A DNA stretch of 64,000 nucleotides from Oryzias latipes (GCF_002234675.1 NC_019870.2:186001-250000), one strand, 5' to 3'. Shown: positions 14,530-24,683, numbered from the stretch's first letter. The notes: generated from the letters alone by a model not told the origin. Made by a program: numbers and translations.

Positions 14530-14647
14530 ATGACGGTTTGGGTTTGGCTCGGATGGATCACAGTGGTCTGGTTCGGCTCGGCTCTTGAGGACGGCACCAT
14601 GACTGGCCCCGACGGGGGCTCCGTGTCAGTGTGGAAGTTCGTGAACG
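14530..14647 (+). CDS. giant ZP-N/mucin-like secreted protein, exon 1 (signal peptide)
   Basis: The ATG at 14530 has A at -3. It opens with a textbook signal peptide, MTVWVWLGWITVVWFGSA, with likely cleavage after GSA, followed by a short linker with LEDG and VWKFVN. The exon ends at an AACG/GTGAGA donor after 118 coding bases, leaving phase 1. The next usable acceptor is at 21066, and joining there keeps the frame open. What is seen: start, hydrophobic leader, donor and phase match. What is inferred: that this exon belongs to the gene whose last exon is 24684-55988. It could in principle serve another transcript, but no alternative downstream partner exists on this strand. Confidence 0.7.
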
Positions 14648-16384
14648 GTGAGAATATGCCTGGTTCTGGTCCTGGTTTGGGATTCTGAGTCAGACAGAGA
14701 TCAGCATGTGAACTGGTTCGGTGGACTTTGAGCTGAAGAGTTCTGGCTGAATTCATCCAATGAAACTGCTTCTTCTTTCTTACAAACTTATCCTCCCTGG
14801 TGCTGTGGTGTCATGAACAGCAGATTTTGGAGTAGGGGGATCCCGATGATTGTTTGAAACGTGTTTGTGGTTCTGCTGGCAAAGCCTTCGTCCATGTCTG
14901 ACATGCTTGATTCAGTGTTTCCGAGCAGAAATAAACCATCAGACTCTGGATTCTCTGAAATATTCAGGTCAGCTGCACAAAGTTCTTATCTGGTTCTCAA
15001 ACTCAGCACACGGACATCCTTTAGCATGTTGTGGATCTTTTATCTTCTTTATTGTTTGCTCTTCTGGAGAACTGCTCTGGAGCTCTGGTCATTGAGGATG
15101 CTGAGCCTAACCTGAGCTGACAAAAACTCTCACTGGTTGAATCTGAACTGGGAAACTCTAACTCATCAGGTTAAGATCAACTTCTGTCTGAGTTCATCAG
15201 ACTCTTGTGGACGTTAAAATACCTTAAGTGGAGCTCAGATTGAAGAATCACCATGACAACAGGTAAAAAAACAACACAGGTCAGTAGAAGAATCAGTTCT
15301 GCTGTTTTTGCTCTGAATATGAGAAGCTTTGTCCAAAATAGAATAAAGTCAAATGATGCAGCAACGAGACCTGCTGCAGCAGCCGCTGCTGCTGAAATGA
15401 ACTCAGGAGATGTATCAAAAATCCTAATATTTAAGCCAGATTCAGTCTGAAGAACCAAGAGCAGCTTTAAATGACAAAGGCGCAGAAACATTACGGCTGA
15501 GGGAACTTTCTAATGTGAAAAGTGTTCTGTGATGAAATATCATCAGGATTTCTGACAGTAACAGAAAAAAACAAAAAGACAACATGAGAAGACAGACGAG
15601 CAGATGAAATGACACGTTGATCAGAGGTTAGAACAGATTCCAGATCATTGGTTCAGATTGAAATGTTCAGTTCTTCTCCACCCACATCATATCTGCTGAT
15701 TGGAAATCTGTTTTTGTCCATGTAGTGATGTCTGTCCGTGAGGTCAGAAGACTTCCAACAGGAAACCCCAAACAGACATCTCACTCTTAGAGGATTTTAG
15801 TAAAGACGTGAGACATCAGAGGATGACGAAACCTGACCTTCAGTCCAACAGATTTTAGATTTGGAAATGCAGCGCATTGTACAGTAACTTGTAAATGCTC
15901 ACATGTGTGTGTGTGTGTGTGTATCTCTGCACATGTGTGTGTGTGTGCAGGTTGATGTAGACAGTAGTTACATGTGTATGATCTGTCATTGTGTGGATAA
16001 TTCAGTGTGGATATATGTGAGGATATGCAATACAACCACAAAGAGACACAATCCAGTCCTTTGTGTGCTGGTCCCAAGTCCAGCTAAATGCAGGGATTTG
16101 TTTTGAGTAGAACTTTGAATGGAAGAACTCAAATGCAGAATGGAGCAGAGAAGGGGGGTGTGAGGAAGATGAAGAGGACAAAGCCACAGCACAGGACCAA
16201 GTGATGGTAACAGTGAAAAGAAGTGTGCTGTGTGGTTTTAGGGAGGAGGTGAACCAGACTTCAGACTCCTGTGGAATGGTGAGGTTCCAGGTAGCAGAGG
16301 TGGAGAAGGTGGAGAAGACTCCACCTGTTTCCCACTAAAGGTGGAGAGGCGTGTGTAAGCAGGTTAGAATGAAATTGTACAACC
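14648..16384 (+). other. intron 1, first part: no recognised gene
   Basis: About 1.7 kb of ordinary AT-balanced sequence. Several short open frames on both strands show no domain or codon pattern and no fitting splice sites. A small CTG/CAG-rich patch lies at 15375-15394 and a TG microsatellite at 15903-15948. Confidence 0.6.
15903..15948. repeat. (TG)n microsatellite
   Basis: Two TG runs separated by ATCTCTGCACA. A simple repeat inside intron 1. Confidence 0.9.
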
Positions 16385-16576
16385 ATGATGTAGAGGGGGA
16401 GCGGTCAACCTGGGATTTTAGGATGAAAGGTTCTATCCCCACCCTATGCCCCATGTGGCAAAGTATCTTCAGCCAAGACACTTAACCCCCCATTGCTCCT
16501 GGTGGTTACAGGTTGGTGACAGCGTTCGGCAGCGGAGCCCCCTTCAGTGTGTGAATGTGTGTGTGAATGTGTGTGT
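16385..16576 (+). mobile_element. tRNA-derived SINE-like fragment
   Basis: The sequence has the layout of common teleost SINEs: GGTTCTATCCCC (degenerate B box), AGCCAAGACACTTAACCCCC, CATTGCTCCTGGTGG, then a CAGTGTGTGAATGTGTGTGTG tail in two pieces. The left end is not sharply defined. It runs directly into the 3' end of a DNA transposon at 16577. Confidence 0.6.
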
Positions 16577-16628
16577 GGGGCAAAAAATTCGGAATTGGGT
16601 CGTTTCAGCCTGCAGTGTGAACGTAGCC
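16577..16628 (+). mobile_element. 3' end of a TIR DNA transposon (truncated copy)
   Basis: 52 bp from GGGGCAAAAAATTCGG to GCAGTGTGAACGTAGCC, matching the last 52 bp of the full copy ending at 18565. Both copies are followed by the same TATGATCCCAACTCCCTAAA start of the minisatellite. The 5' part of this copy is missing; SINE sequence abuts instead. Confidence 0.8.
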
Positions 16629-17463
16629 TATGATCCCAACTCCCTAAAACCCCAACCCCCTAAAACCACGACCTTCTATGACCCCAACCCCCTAAAACCC
16701 CTACCTTCTATGACTCCAACCCCCTAAAACCCTGACCTTCTATGTGCCCAACCCCCTAAAACCCCGACCTTCTATGACCCCAACCCCCTAAAACCCTGAC
16801 CTTCTATGTGCCCAACCCCCTAAAACCCTGACCTTCTATGTACCCAACCCCCTTAAAACCCCGACCTTCTATGACCCCAACCCCCTAGAACCCTGACCTT
16901 CTATGTACCCAACCCCCTAAAACCCCGACCTTCCATGTACCCAACCCCCTAGAACCCTGACCTTTATAGCCCCAATACCCTAGAACCCTGACCTTCTATA
17001 GCCCCAACCCCCTAAAACCGCGACCGTCTACAACCCCAACCCATAAAACACCGACCTTCTATAACCCCAACCCCCTAGAACCCTGACCTTCTATAGACCC
17101 AACCCCCTAAAACCCCGACCTTCTATGTACCCAAAACCCCTAAAACCCCGACCTTCTATGTACCCAACCCCCTAAAACCCCGACCTTCTATGTACCCAAC
17201 CCCCTAAAACCCCGACCTTCTATGACCCCAACTCCCTAAAACCCCAACCCCCTAGAACCCTGACCTTCTATAGCCCCAACCCCCTAGAACCCTGACCTTC
17301 TATAGCCCCAACCCCCTAAAACCCTGACCTTCTATGTACCCAACCCCCTAAAACCCCGACCTTCTATGACCCCAACCCCCTAGAACCCTGACCTTCTATG
17401 TACCCAACCCCCTAAAACCCCGACCTTCTATGTACCCAACCCCCTAAAACCCCGACCTTCTAT
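16629..17463. repeat. 31-32 bp telomere-like minisatellite, block A
   Basis: A tandem array of units such as CCCAACCCCCTAAAACCCCG followed by ACCTTCTATGTA, with AAAACC/GAACC and ATGA/ATAG/ATGT variants. The minus strand is rich in GGGGTTTTAGGGGG runs that could form G-quadruplexes. No coding content is suggested. It lies within intron 1. Confidence 0.95.
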
Positions 17464-18565
17464 GGCTACGTTCACACTGCAGGGCTTAATGCTCAATTCG
17501 GATTTTTTGAAAAAATCCGAATTGTTTGCTAGACCGTTCACATTTCCAAGTAAATCCGAACTTTTGTGATCACCAGTGTGACCGTGACACGACCCAAACG
17601 AGACCCGCATGCGCAGAAGCCAGAAGAATACTCAACGGTGAACGACGTCACTTGTTTGCGGAGCCAACGTTAACAATGGATGTCAACAACAGTGTTGTCA
17701 AAAGCGGAGCTCTTTTTGTAATATATTAAATTTATTTTCACGAAGGAGCAGCACAATTACAATCTTCTCATTTTAAGAAGGCAATGGAGTCTGGATCGTC
17801 TGTACCCACTGTAGTGGAATGGAAATGTGTATGTGTTGGAGCCGCTCGCCCGCGTGTGTGTGTGCAAGCGCGTGCCGCGATAGAGAATGGGGGGGGGGGG
17901 GCAGTGTGTGCGCGCATTCATGTTGTGTGTTACGGAGGACGGTAATAAAAGAAGGTTTTCCCCCAAAATAAATGCTATGGACTCTTTATTAACCCGTTCT
18001 GGAGAATCTAAGGATCAGAACAGGGAGGAGGAGGAGGGGGATCGCCTCGGGTCCCCCGCGCTTGAGCACGGTCAAAGGGGAGAAAGAAAAAAAAGTTATC
18101 GCGGTAAAGGTTCAACACCACGCTCTGCCATTTATCTGGAAATTTTTTCAAAAACCGCCCAGTTGCAATAAGAGCCCTGGAGTTTGGCCTGAAAAGAGCG
18201 ATCAGCCCAAATATTAATCCAATCGGGGATCTCGCTTCCCTTCCACTGTCTGGTCTCAGCAGCATCGTCCACCATGGTTGATGTTTACGTTCTCGTTCCT
18301 GCCTACTTTAACGCAAAATGATGACGTTTGTTGCGTGTCGATGACGTACAGTTCGGAATCAAGTCGCCTGGCCGGTCAGACGGCGGTCGCAATTGAAAAG
18401 AACGGCTACAATTCGGAATCAGGCCGGCAAACCCACGGGGCCTGGGTCGCAATTGAAAAGATCGGATCTGTGTCATTCAGACTGTCATGAAAAGATCGGA
18501 ATTGGGCCGCTTAGGGGCAAAAAATTCGGAATTGGGTCGTTTCAGCCTGCAGTGTGAACGTAGCC
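17464..18565 (+). mobile_element. non-autonomous TIR DNA transposon inside the minisatellite
   Basis: A 1.1-kb element with terminal inverted repeats: left end GGCTACGTTCACACTGCAGG, right end CCTGCAGTGTGAACGTAGCC, a perfect 19-20 bp inverse. It is flanked by TAT on both sides (17461-17463 and 18566-18568), a possible 3-bp target duplication. Subterminal ATTCGGAAT(C/T) and TCGCAATTGAAAAG motifs recur near the right end. The interior has short frames only and no transposase. A 3-bp duplication would fit PIF/Harbinger-like elements, but the superfamily cannot be settled from this. A TG/GCGC patch with a G-run at 17889-17901 lies inside. Confidence 0.8.
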
Positions 18566-20030
18566 TATGATCCCAACTCCCTAAAACCCCAACCCCCTAG
18601 AACCCTGACCTTCTATAGCCCCAACCCCCTAGAACCCTGACCTTCTATGACCCCAACCCCCTAAAACCCTGACCTTCTATGTACCCAACCCCCTAAAACC
18701 CCGACCTTCTATGACCCCAACCCCCTAGAACCCTGACCTTCTATGTACCCAACCCCCTAAAACCCCGACCTTCCATGTACCCAACCCCCTAAAACCCCGA
18801 CCTTCCATGTACCCAACCCCCTAGAACCCTGACCTTCTATAGCCCCAACCCCCTAGAACCCTGACCTTCTATAGCCCCAACCCCCTAAAACCGCGACCGT
18901 CTACAACCCCAACCCATAAAACACCGACCTTCTATAACCTCAACCCCCTAGAACCCTGACCTTCTATAGCCCCAACCCCCTAGAACCCTGACCTTCTATA
19001 GCCCCAACCCCCTAGAACCCTGACCTTCTATGACCCCAACCCCCTAAAACCCCGACCTTCTATGACCCCAACCCCCTAGAACCCTGACCTTCTATGTACC
19101 CAACCCCCTAAAACCCCGACCTTCTATGTACCCAACCCCCTAGAACCCTGACCTTCTATAGCCCCAACCCCCTAGAACCCTGACCTTCTATAGCCCCAAC
19201 CCCCTAGAACCCTGACCTTCTATAGTCCCAACCCCCTGAAACCGCGACCGTCTACAACCCCAACCCATAAAACACAGACCTTCTATAGCCCCAACCCCCT
19301 AGAACCCTGACCTTCTATAGTCCCAACCCCCTAAAACCGCGACCGTCTACAACCCCAACCCATAAAACACCGACCTTCTATAACCCCAACCCCCTAGAAC
19401 CCTGACCTTCTATGTACCCAACCCCCTAAAACCCCGACCTTCTATGTACCCAACCCCCTAGAACCCTGACCTTCTATAGCCCCAACCCCCTAGAACCCTG
19501 ACCTTCTATAGTCCCAACCCCCTAAAACCGCGACCGTCTACAACCCCAACCCATAAAACACAGACCTTCTATAACCCCAACCCCCTAGAACCCTGACCTT
19601 CTATAGACCCAACCCCCTAGAACCCTGACCTTCTATAGTCCCAACCCCCTAAAACCGCGACCGTCTACAACCCCAACCCATAAAACACCGACCTTCTATA
19701 ACCCCAACCCCCTAGAACCCTGACCTTCTAAAACCCCAACCCCCTAAAACCCTGACCTTCTATAAACCCAACCCTTAAAACCCCAACCTGCTATAACCCC
19801 AACCCCCTAAAACCCCGACCTTCTATAATCCCAACCCCCCATAACTCTGACCTCCTAAAATGCTACCCCCCTAAAACCCTGACCACTATAGCCCCAACCC
19901 TCTAAAACCACAACCGTCCATAACCCAAATCCCTAAAACCCCGACTTTCTATGACCCCAACCCCCAAAATTCAGACCCCCTATACCCCCAACCCCCTTAA
20001 GCCCAGACCCCCTAAACCCCCGACCTTCTA
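18566..20030. repeat. 31-32 bp telomere-like minisatellite, block B
   Basis: The same unit family as block A. It carries a secondary pattern: a diverged unit with AACCGCGACCGTCTACAACC followed by AACCCATAAAACACCGACC recurs at about 18890, 19240, 19330, 19520 and 19650, so stretches of several units have been copied together. Units decay toward 20030 (missing or altered ACCTTCTA), as expected at an array edge. Confidence 0.95.
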
Positions 20031-20629
20031 TAAACATCACGTTGTTAATGTTCAGTTTTAAGCATATTTTGATGTTTTGTAAACTAAATTGTGTACGTTT
20101 TTTTACAAGTTCTATTCGCTGTTCTTTTTTCTAACCAAGTCTCTCTCTCTTCACTGTTTGATCCAGCACCCCCATCCCCCCAAAAAAGAAGACAGAAAAA
20201 GCCCTTAAAAATAAAGTTCAGTTTAGTTTTGTACAAAGTGAACCCCACATTTACCTACAGTACACGGGATAGGCTCCAGCAACCCTGTAATCATGAGAAG
20301 GTTGGGGTTGGGCTATAGGAGGTCCAACAGGTTTTGGAAATAGATGGAAGTTTAGTTTCAAACACCAAACAGGTTTAAACAGATGTTCAGCTGCTTCAGG
20401 ATTTCTAAATATAAAGATCAAATCTGTCCAGAACACAAGGCTCTCAGCTTTTATTTCTCTCACTGCTGGACAGGACAATCAGTGAAAAAACAGAAATGCA
20501 GTGGAATGGCAGAAAGAAATGGTTAGATTTTCTTTTTCTCTATTTTTACCATTAATTGAGGTTAAAGTTCTGATAGTTGACCTACTTTTAAATGTGTAAC
20601 ATTACATAACAAGACCCAAATGCAAATGT
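20031..20629 (+). other. intron 1, middle part: no gene
   Basis: Unique-looking intron sequence. A short segment (about 20258-20300), ACGGGATAGGCTCCAGCAAC and on, resembles the 3' part of common fish SINE/LINE tails. 20425-20478 resembles, at roughly three quarters identity by eye, the TCCAACACAAGAGGC...GCTGTTGGACAGG part of the inverted repeat pair at 13505 and 24070. The short open frames here are not supported. Confidence 0.5.
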
Positions 20630-20818
20630 GTCCAGCAGTAAGGCATTGGACCCCATTTACTGTGGACTTGAACCATTACGGCCTAATCTCAGGGCAGACA
20701 CTCATCCACTCTTCCAATGTCTTGCCCAAGGACACTTTGAAACATGGGTGGACAAGGTGGGAACTGAACCTGTGACCTTCTGATCAGAGGTTGAGTCCTC
20801 TGCACCACAGCTGCCCCC
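20630..20818 (-). mobile_element. tRNA-derived SINE (minus strand)
   Basis: Read on the minus strand it begins with a near-perfect pol III A box, TGGTGCAGAGG (20797-20807), and a B-box-like GGTTCAGTTCC (20760-20770, one change from consensus). It continues with TGTCCTTGGGCAAGACATTG, typical of tRNA-derived fish SINE bodies. The tail end is not sharp. Confidence 0.7.
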
Positions 20819-21065
20819 CAAAACAGAGAAGATTGTGAGAGAAAACATCACTGATTAAAAAGAAGACTTTGGTAATCAGCACGGCTGTAATTTCTGCATT
20901 CAGACGTCTTCAAAAGGATTATCCCAGTTCTTCCCATACTTCCTTTAACAGAACTTTATGTAGGATGCTTTATTTTGAAAGGCTCTCCCACTTCCTGCTC
21001 AAAGCACAGAGGGGGGGGCAGGTCGCTGTGTCATGCCATCTCTGAAAGTCCTGTGCTTTCTGCAG

Positions 21066-21167
21066 CTTCTCATGGGCTAGAGACGGGCAGGCCTCAGCTT
21101 CTCTGCGGAACCATGTCGGTGTCGCTGCGCTTCTCGACGTGGCGACACTCCAGCCTGCAGCTGCAAG
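21066..21167 (+). CDS. giant ZP-N/mucin-like secreted protein, exon 2 (ZP-N-like module, first half)
   Basis: The acceptor GTGCTTTCTGCAG ends at 21065 and the donor CTGCAAG/GTAACT follows 21167. The 102-bp exon is phase 1 to phase 1, exactly 34 codons, with no stop in the frame set by exon 1. It encodes residues 40-73. These contain Cys53 in LLCGTMSVSLRF, an alternating beta-strand pattern like the first strand of ZP-N modules, and end in HSSLQLQ. Evidence for the exon is the combination of both splice sites, phase compatibility on both sides and the cysteine pattern completed by exons 3 and 4. Transcript data are not available here. Confidence 0.68.
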
Positions 21168-21180
21168 GTAACTTATGAAT

Positions 21181-21203
21181 CCCCCCCCCCCCCCCCCCCC
21201 CCC
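21181..21203. repeat. poly-C run (23 C)
   Basis: An uninterrupted C homopolymer 13 bp after the exon 2 donor. On the minus strand it is a G-run able to form quadruplex structures, and its length is prone to sequencing error. Confidence 0.95.
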
Positions 21204-21343
21204 TTCACACTCCCACAGGAGAAAACGACTCTGGGTCTGCTGACCATAGAGAGCTGATTGGATCAGATCCAGATAACACAGCAAAGACCTTATCTGAACC
21301 AGAAAGTTCTTGAAGACCTTGTCAGATCTGATTGTCTCTGCAG

Positions 21344-21447
21344 ACGGAACGAGCTTAATGCTGTTGCCAGACAGGTGTGGTGGTTCTGTTCAAACCGTTG
21401 GACCATGGCTGCAGCTGGAGCTCCCTTACAGCCGCTGTCTTGTGCAG
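21344..21447 (+). CDS. giant ZP-N/mucin-like secreted protein, exon 3 (ZP-N-like module, second half)
   Basis: The acceptor TTGTCTCTGCAG ends at 21343 and the donor GTGCAG/GTAACC follows 21447. The 104-bp exon goes from phase 1 to phase 0, matching exon 4, which starts in phase 0. In this frame it encodes residues 74-108 with LPDRCGGSV (Cys85) and LQLELPYSRCLV (Cys105). The pattern CG-x-S-V ... PY-x-x-C-x-V is one I associate with ZP-N-like modules of many fish extracellular proteins. The intron before it is only 176 bp. A different frame across the same DNA is also open, but it breaks the phase with neighbouring exons and lacks the cysteine pattern. Confidence 0.7.
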
Positions 21448-21468
21448 GTAACCTTACGGGAGTCAGCA

Positions 21469-21860
21469 AGTGAGTGAGCAAGTGAGTGAGCGAGTGAGTG
21501 AGCGAGTAAGCGAACGAATGGGCGAGCGAGTGAGTGAGTGATAGAGTAAACGAATGAGTGAGTAAGTGAGTAAACAAATTAGTCAGCGAGTGAACAAATG
21601 AGTGAGTGAGTGAATGAGTGAGCGAGTGAACAAATGAGTGAGTGAGTGAATGACTGAGCGAGTGAGTAAACGAATGAGTGAGCGAGTGAACAAATGAGTG
21701 AGTGAGTGAGCAAATGAGTGAGCGAGTGAGTGAGTAAATGAATGAGTGAGCGAGCGAGCAAACGAGTGAGTGCGTGAGTTAGTGAGTGAGTTAGTGACTA
21801 ATTATGTGAGCGAGTGAGTGAGGAAGTGAGTGAGAGAGCGAGCGAGCGAGTGAGTGAGCA
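21469..21860. repeat. (GAGT/GAGC)n tetranucleotide array
   Basis: About 390 bp of GAGTGAGTGAGC-type repeats with scattered GAAT, AAAC and AAAT variants, in intron 3 just after the exon 3 donor. The open frames on its minus strand (LTHSLTHS...) are by-products of the repeat. Confidence 0.97.
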
Positions 21861-22109
21861 ATTTTTAATTACCTTTATTTATTCTAAGCTTGTCTGTCTG
21901 TGTAGCTATTTATTCTTTTGAGTTTTTTTGACTTTCGTTTCTTTTTAATGTTTTTTTGTGCCTTTAGTTTATTTTGTTCTGAACACACAGCACGGCTTCT
22001 ATCAGTAATTACAGCATTAGTCTGTTTTTTTCTAACAAATGAGTCCATATCAGGCTTCTTGTTATAACCTCCTTGTCGGCTAAAATAAATACATTTTGTT
22101 TTCTGTCAT
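21861..22109 (+). other. intron 3: AT-rich stretch without recognised features
   Basis: T-rich intronic sequence between the tetranucleotide array and the hAT relic. No feature is supported. Confidence 0.6.
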
Positions 22110-23690
22110 GTAGCATGGTGCAGCAGAACGGAGTAAGAACTGGAGACAAAGTTGAGAAAGAGCTTTAACATGATGCAAATGATCCACCAATCAAAATGCA
22201 GGTCACATACATGCGGTAGAGCTGAGGAAAAGCATTCTTATACCCACATTTGTAAACATAGGAGAGGTCTACAAACTCTGCATTGCTGTCATCATCAGTC
22301 TTTTTAAACCTGTTAGAATCTTGTTGGAAAGTTTGTCACTGTCACTTCTGCAAAGGACCTAACATGACAACATCCAGAAAAGAGGGTAATTGAGGTTTAA
22401 GAAAATAGCTGCTTTCATGAGGTCAAGATTGCTTTAGGAAAATCTTGTTTCCATCTCTACAATGGCTATGTCCAAAATGTTAAGAATCTCTCTTCAGAGC
22501 CTGGAGGAGTCCAGGAGTCTGCTGAGCAATACTCACTCTCCTCATCTGCTCAGAGCCTGCAGAGATGCACAGACTACTTCTGAAGCACAGCACAGGTCAA
22601 CAGAATGATCTGCAGCAGGGCATCTGCAGACTTTAAGGAAGCCAGAACTTTTAGAAGAAACTTTTCTGTTTCAAAGAAATGGTGCCGCCTTAACATTATC
22701 CGTGACCCTGATGCCTCTGTGCAGATGTCACCAGCAGCAGCTATGACCTCTGTGACCTCTAACAGGATACTCATAACAGCATCCCGATTCTCCACAAGGC
22801 ACTTGGTCAAATCATGATGGCTTGTCCACCTGATCTCTAACAGTCATTTTAGGGCAGGAACATCATAGTTCTAGAGAAGAGAAAATGAGTGCAGGGATCC
22901 CGACAGATCAGAAAAGATTTTTGCACACGTCTCTGCTTGCATACATGGACCACTGCCAAAGGCAGCTGCTGGTTCTAGCAGTGGATAGAAGGTAGATCCT
23001 TCCCTACCTTTTTTTGGCAATAAGGCCTGGGCCCTGACCCCAATCATGACAGAAGCTCCACCATAGGCTGACTGACAATTTCAGCTTCACTGTAACCTGT
23101 AGCAGGAAGATGCTCAAGAATTTGACTGGTAATAACTTCTGACCATTCATTTGATCCTCTGGAATACCTTTACAGACAAATCTAATCATGACTGACAGAT
23201 CCACATTCCATCCGTCTCTGGTTCCATCACTTTGGATGTGATGGAACCACACAGCAAGGGAGCGTGGGTTCCTTTTTAAGAACAGTCCTGCAGAGAAATC
23301 ATCATCATTTGAGCTTTTCACACTGCAACGAAGTGGAAGTTCATTTACTGCAAGGAACTGAACTACTTCTCCAGTTGTTTTTATGTAACATTTCCTTTTT
23401 TCACCTTGAGTGGGCCCTAATAGACCACTAATGGTGGCCTCTCTTTGGACATTTTAGAACCAGGTTTTTGCATTTTTATGAGGCATTGACTTGATGCATG
23501 CTTTGTGAGTTCCTTGCCTTTTTCCAGTGCAGTTTTCCAATCATTAAATCCTTGTTTTGTGAAAACCAGATCTCTGTCATTGTTCCCTCCAAATTCACAA
23601 CACGGTAAACACAAGCATGCATCAAGCTTTGCTGAATATTCCGGCCACAGTCTTTCATGATAGCAGCCTAGGCAGAATGAGCGAGCGTTC
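22110..23690 (-). pseudogene. hAT (ZMYM1-like) transposase relic
   Basis: Minus-strand fragments in several frames line up in the order of a hAT transposase. An N-terminal TTF-type zinc finger comes first (about 23660-23440: LPCCEFGG, VFTKQGFNDWKTALEKGK, LTKHASSQC). Then RCSVKSSNDDDFSAGLFL and VDLSVMIRFVCKGIPE (about 23330-23110), then SAYGGASVMIG (about 23085-23050), which corresponds to the conserved YDGA-NM-G catalytic block. Later come RWTSHHDLTKCLVENRDAV (about 22840-22770) and a C-terminal dimerisation remnant, FPQLYRMYV plus SFASC (about 22230-22160). Frameshifts and stops break the frame repeatedly, so it is inactive. It lies in intron 3 of the mucin gene, antisense to it. No terminal repeats were identified. 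Confidence 0.75.
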
Positions 23691-23789
23691 TTACCAAAGT
23701 TATTCCCAGCAAATTACAGAAAATTTTGGAGACAACACTTTTCAAACATTTAAATTGATTTTTCCATCATTGGATAAAAATAAAGTTCT

Positions 23790-24150
23790 TTTTGGACAGG
23801 CCCCACCCCCTCTAAATATGTATTACATCTAAACCTGACCGTATTGATAAACATCCAGCAACTTGTTGCTTTATGCTGCTTCATGGTTTTCCCCCTTCCC
23901 CCCTCTCTAACATCCCTCTCTCTTCTTCCCTCCTTTCCTTTTCCATCAGTTCCAACACAAAATATTTTAAAAATACGATTAAAATGAATAAAGTTTGGTC
24001 TCGATTCCAAAAGGGGTTTATTCAGACATACCTCTGGTTTGTCAGAAAATTCACAACCCCTGTTGTAAAAGTAAAATATGTCCAACACAAGAGGCTTTCA
24101 GCTCTCATCTGTTTGCCTAGCTGTTGGACAGGACAGGTTAAAAATAAAAA
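23790..24150 (+). repeat. interspersed repeat, copy B of an inverted pair
   Basis: Matches 13505-13885 in reverse orientation. It includes GTTTGGTCTCGATTCCAAAA, GGGGTTTATTCAGACATACC and GAGGCTTTCAGCTC, ending with GCTGTTGGACAGGACAGG. Lies in intron 3, 195 bp before exon 4. No coding capacity is seen. Confidence 0.8.
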
Positions 24151-24344
24151 TTAAAGTTCTTTCTTTATTTCCATCCATCCATCTAAAAATGCTTTTAAAC
24201 ACAAATGTGAAAATGGTAAACAAAACAGAGCATCTAAAGAAGCTACGTAAATGCTTAAAGTATTATTTTCACGGTTTTGTGCTCACTAGTGCTCTTGTAT
24301 ATATATTTCCCATGGTCATGTGTTAAACATTTTTGTCTTCCCAG

Positions 24345-24614
24345 ACTTCTGATGGAGCCGCACCTCACCAGCTGTCATTTCATTACTTTGACCGTGTGCT
24401 GCAGACAGAAGTCTCAGCTGTGGTCAGCTGCCACAAGCCTAAGCAGTCTCTAGTTCTACCATCAATACACTGTGGACCCAAAGAAATCACTGTGAAACTG
24501 CCTCCTGAAGCAAGGCCTGAGAGGGTTAGAACTCTGGGCAGGTATGCTGTGGACAGAGGGACCTACACAATAACAGGCCCAGTGGTCATGAAGATTTCAA
24601 ACACTGAAGAAACG
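24345..24614 (+). CDS. giant ZP-N/mucin-like secreted protein, exon 4
   Basis: The acceptor TTTTTGTCTTCCCAG ends at 24344 and the donor AACG/GTGAGA follows 24614. The 270-bp exon is 90 codons, phase 0 on both sides. It encodes residues 109-198. The first part, HQLSFHYFDRV and TEVSAVVSC (Cys137), completes a four-cysteine ZP-N-like module (Cys 53, 85, 105, 137). The second part opens a new module with HCGPKEITVKLPPEA (Cys151), the usual look of another ZP-N first strand. This second module lacks the middle cysteine pair and is closed by Cys220 in the next exon. There is no ATG at the start of this open frame, which supports it being an internal exon. Confidence 0.85.
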
Positions 24615-24683
24615 GTGAGAAGGCTCCAAAATATGATTGACAGGAAAACCTATGGGAAAAGCTAACAGCTGTATGTCTTGCAG
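24615..24683 (+). other. 69-bp minimal intron (intron 4)
   Basis: GTGAGA donor, GCTAAC branch-site-like motif at 24661-24666, TCTTGCAG acceptor. It is near the lower size limit of vertebrate introns and typical of compact fish genes. It contains an in-frame TAA, so it must be removed for exons 4 and 5 to join. Confidence 0.88.

Noticed and set aside
14386..14688. Longer frame through exon 1 starting at ATG 14386
   Set aside because: It has no signal peptide at its own start. The downstream ATG at 14530 gives a clean signal peptide, and the part after 14647 is intron by the GTGAGA donor.
24333..24665. A stand-alone 110-residue gene beginning at TTG 24333
   Set aside because: There is no ATG; the segment starts inside a pyrimidine-rich splice acceptor and is better explained as exon 4.
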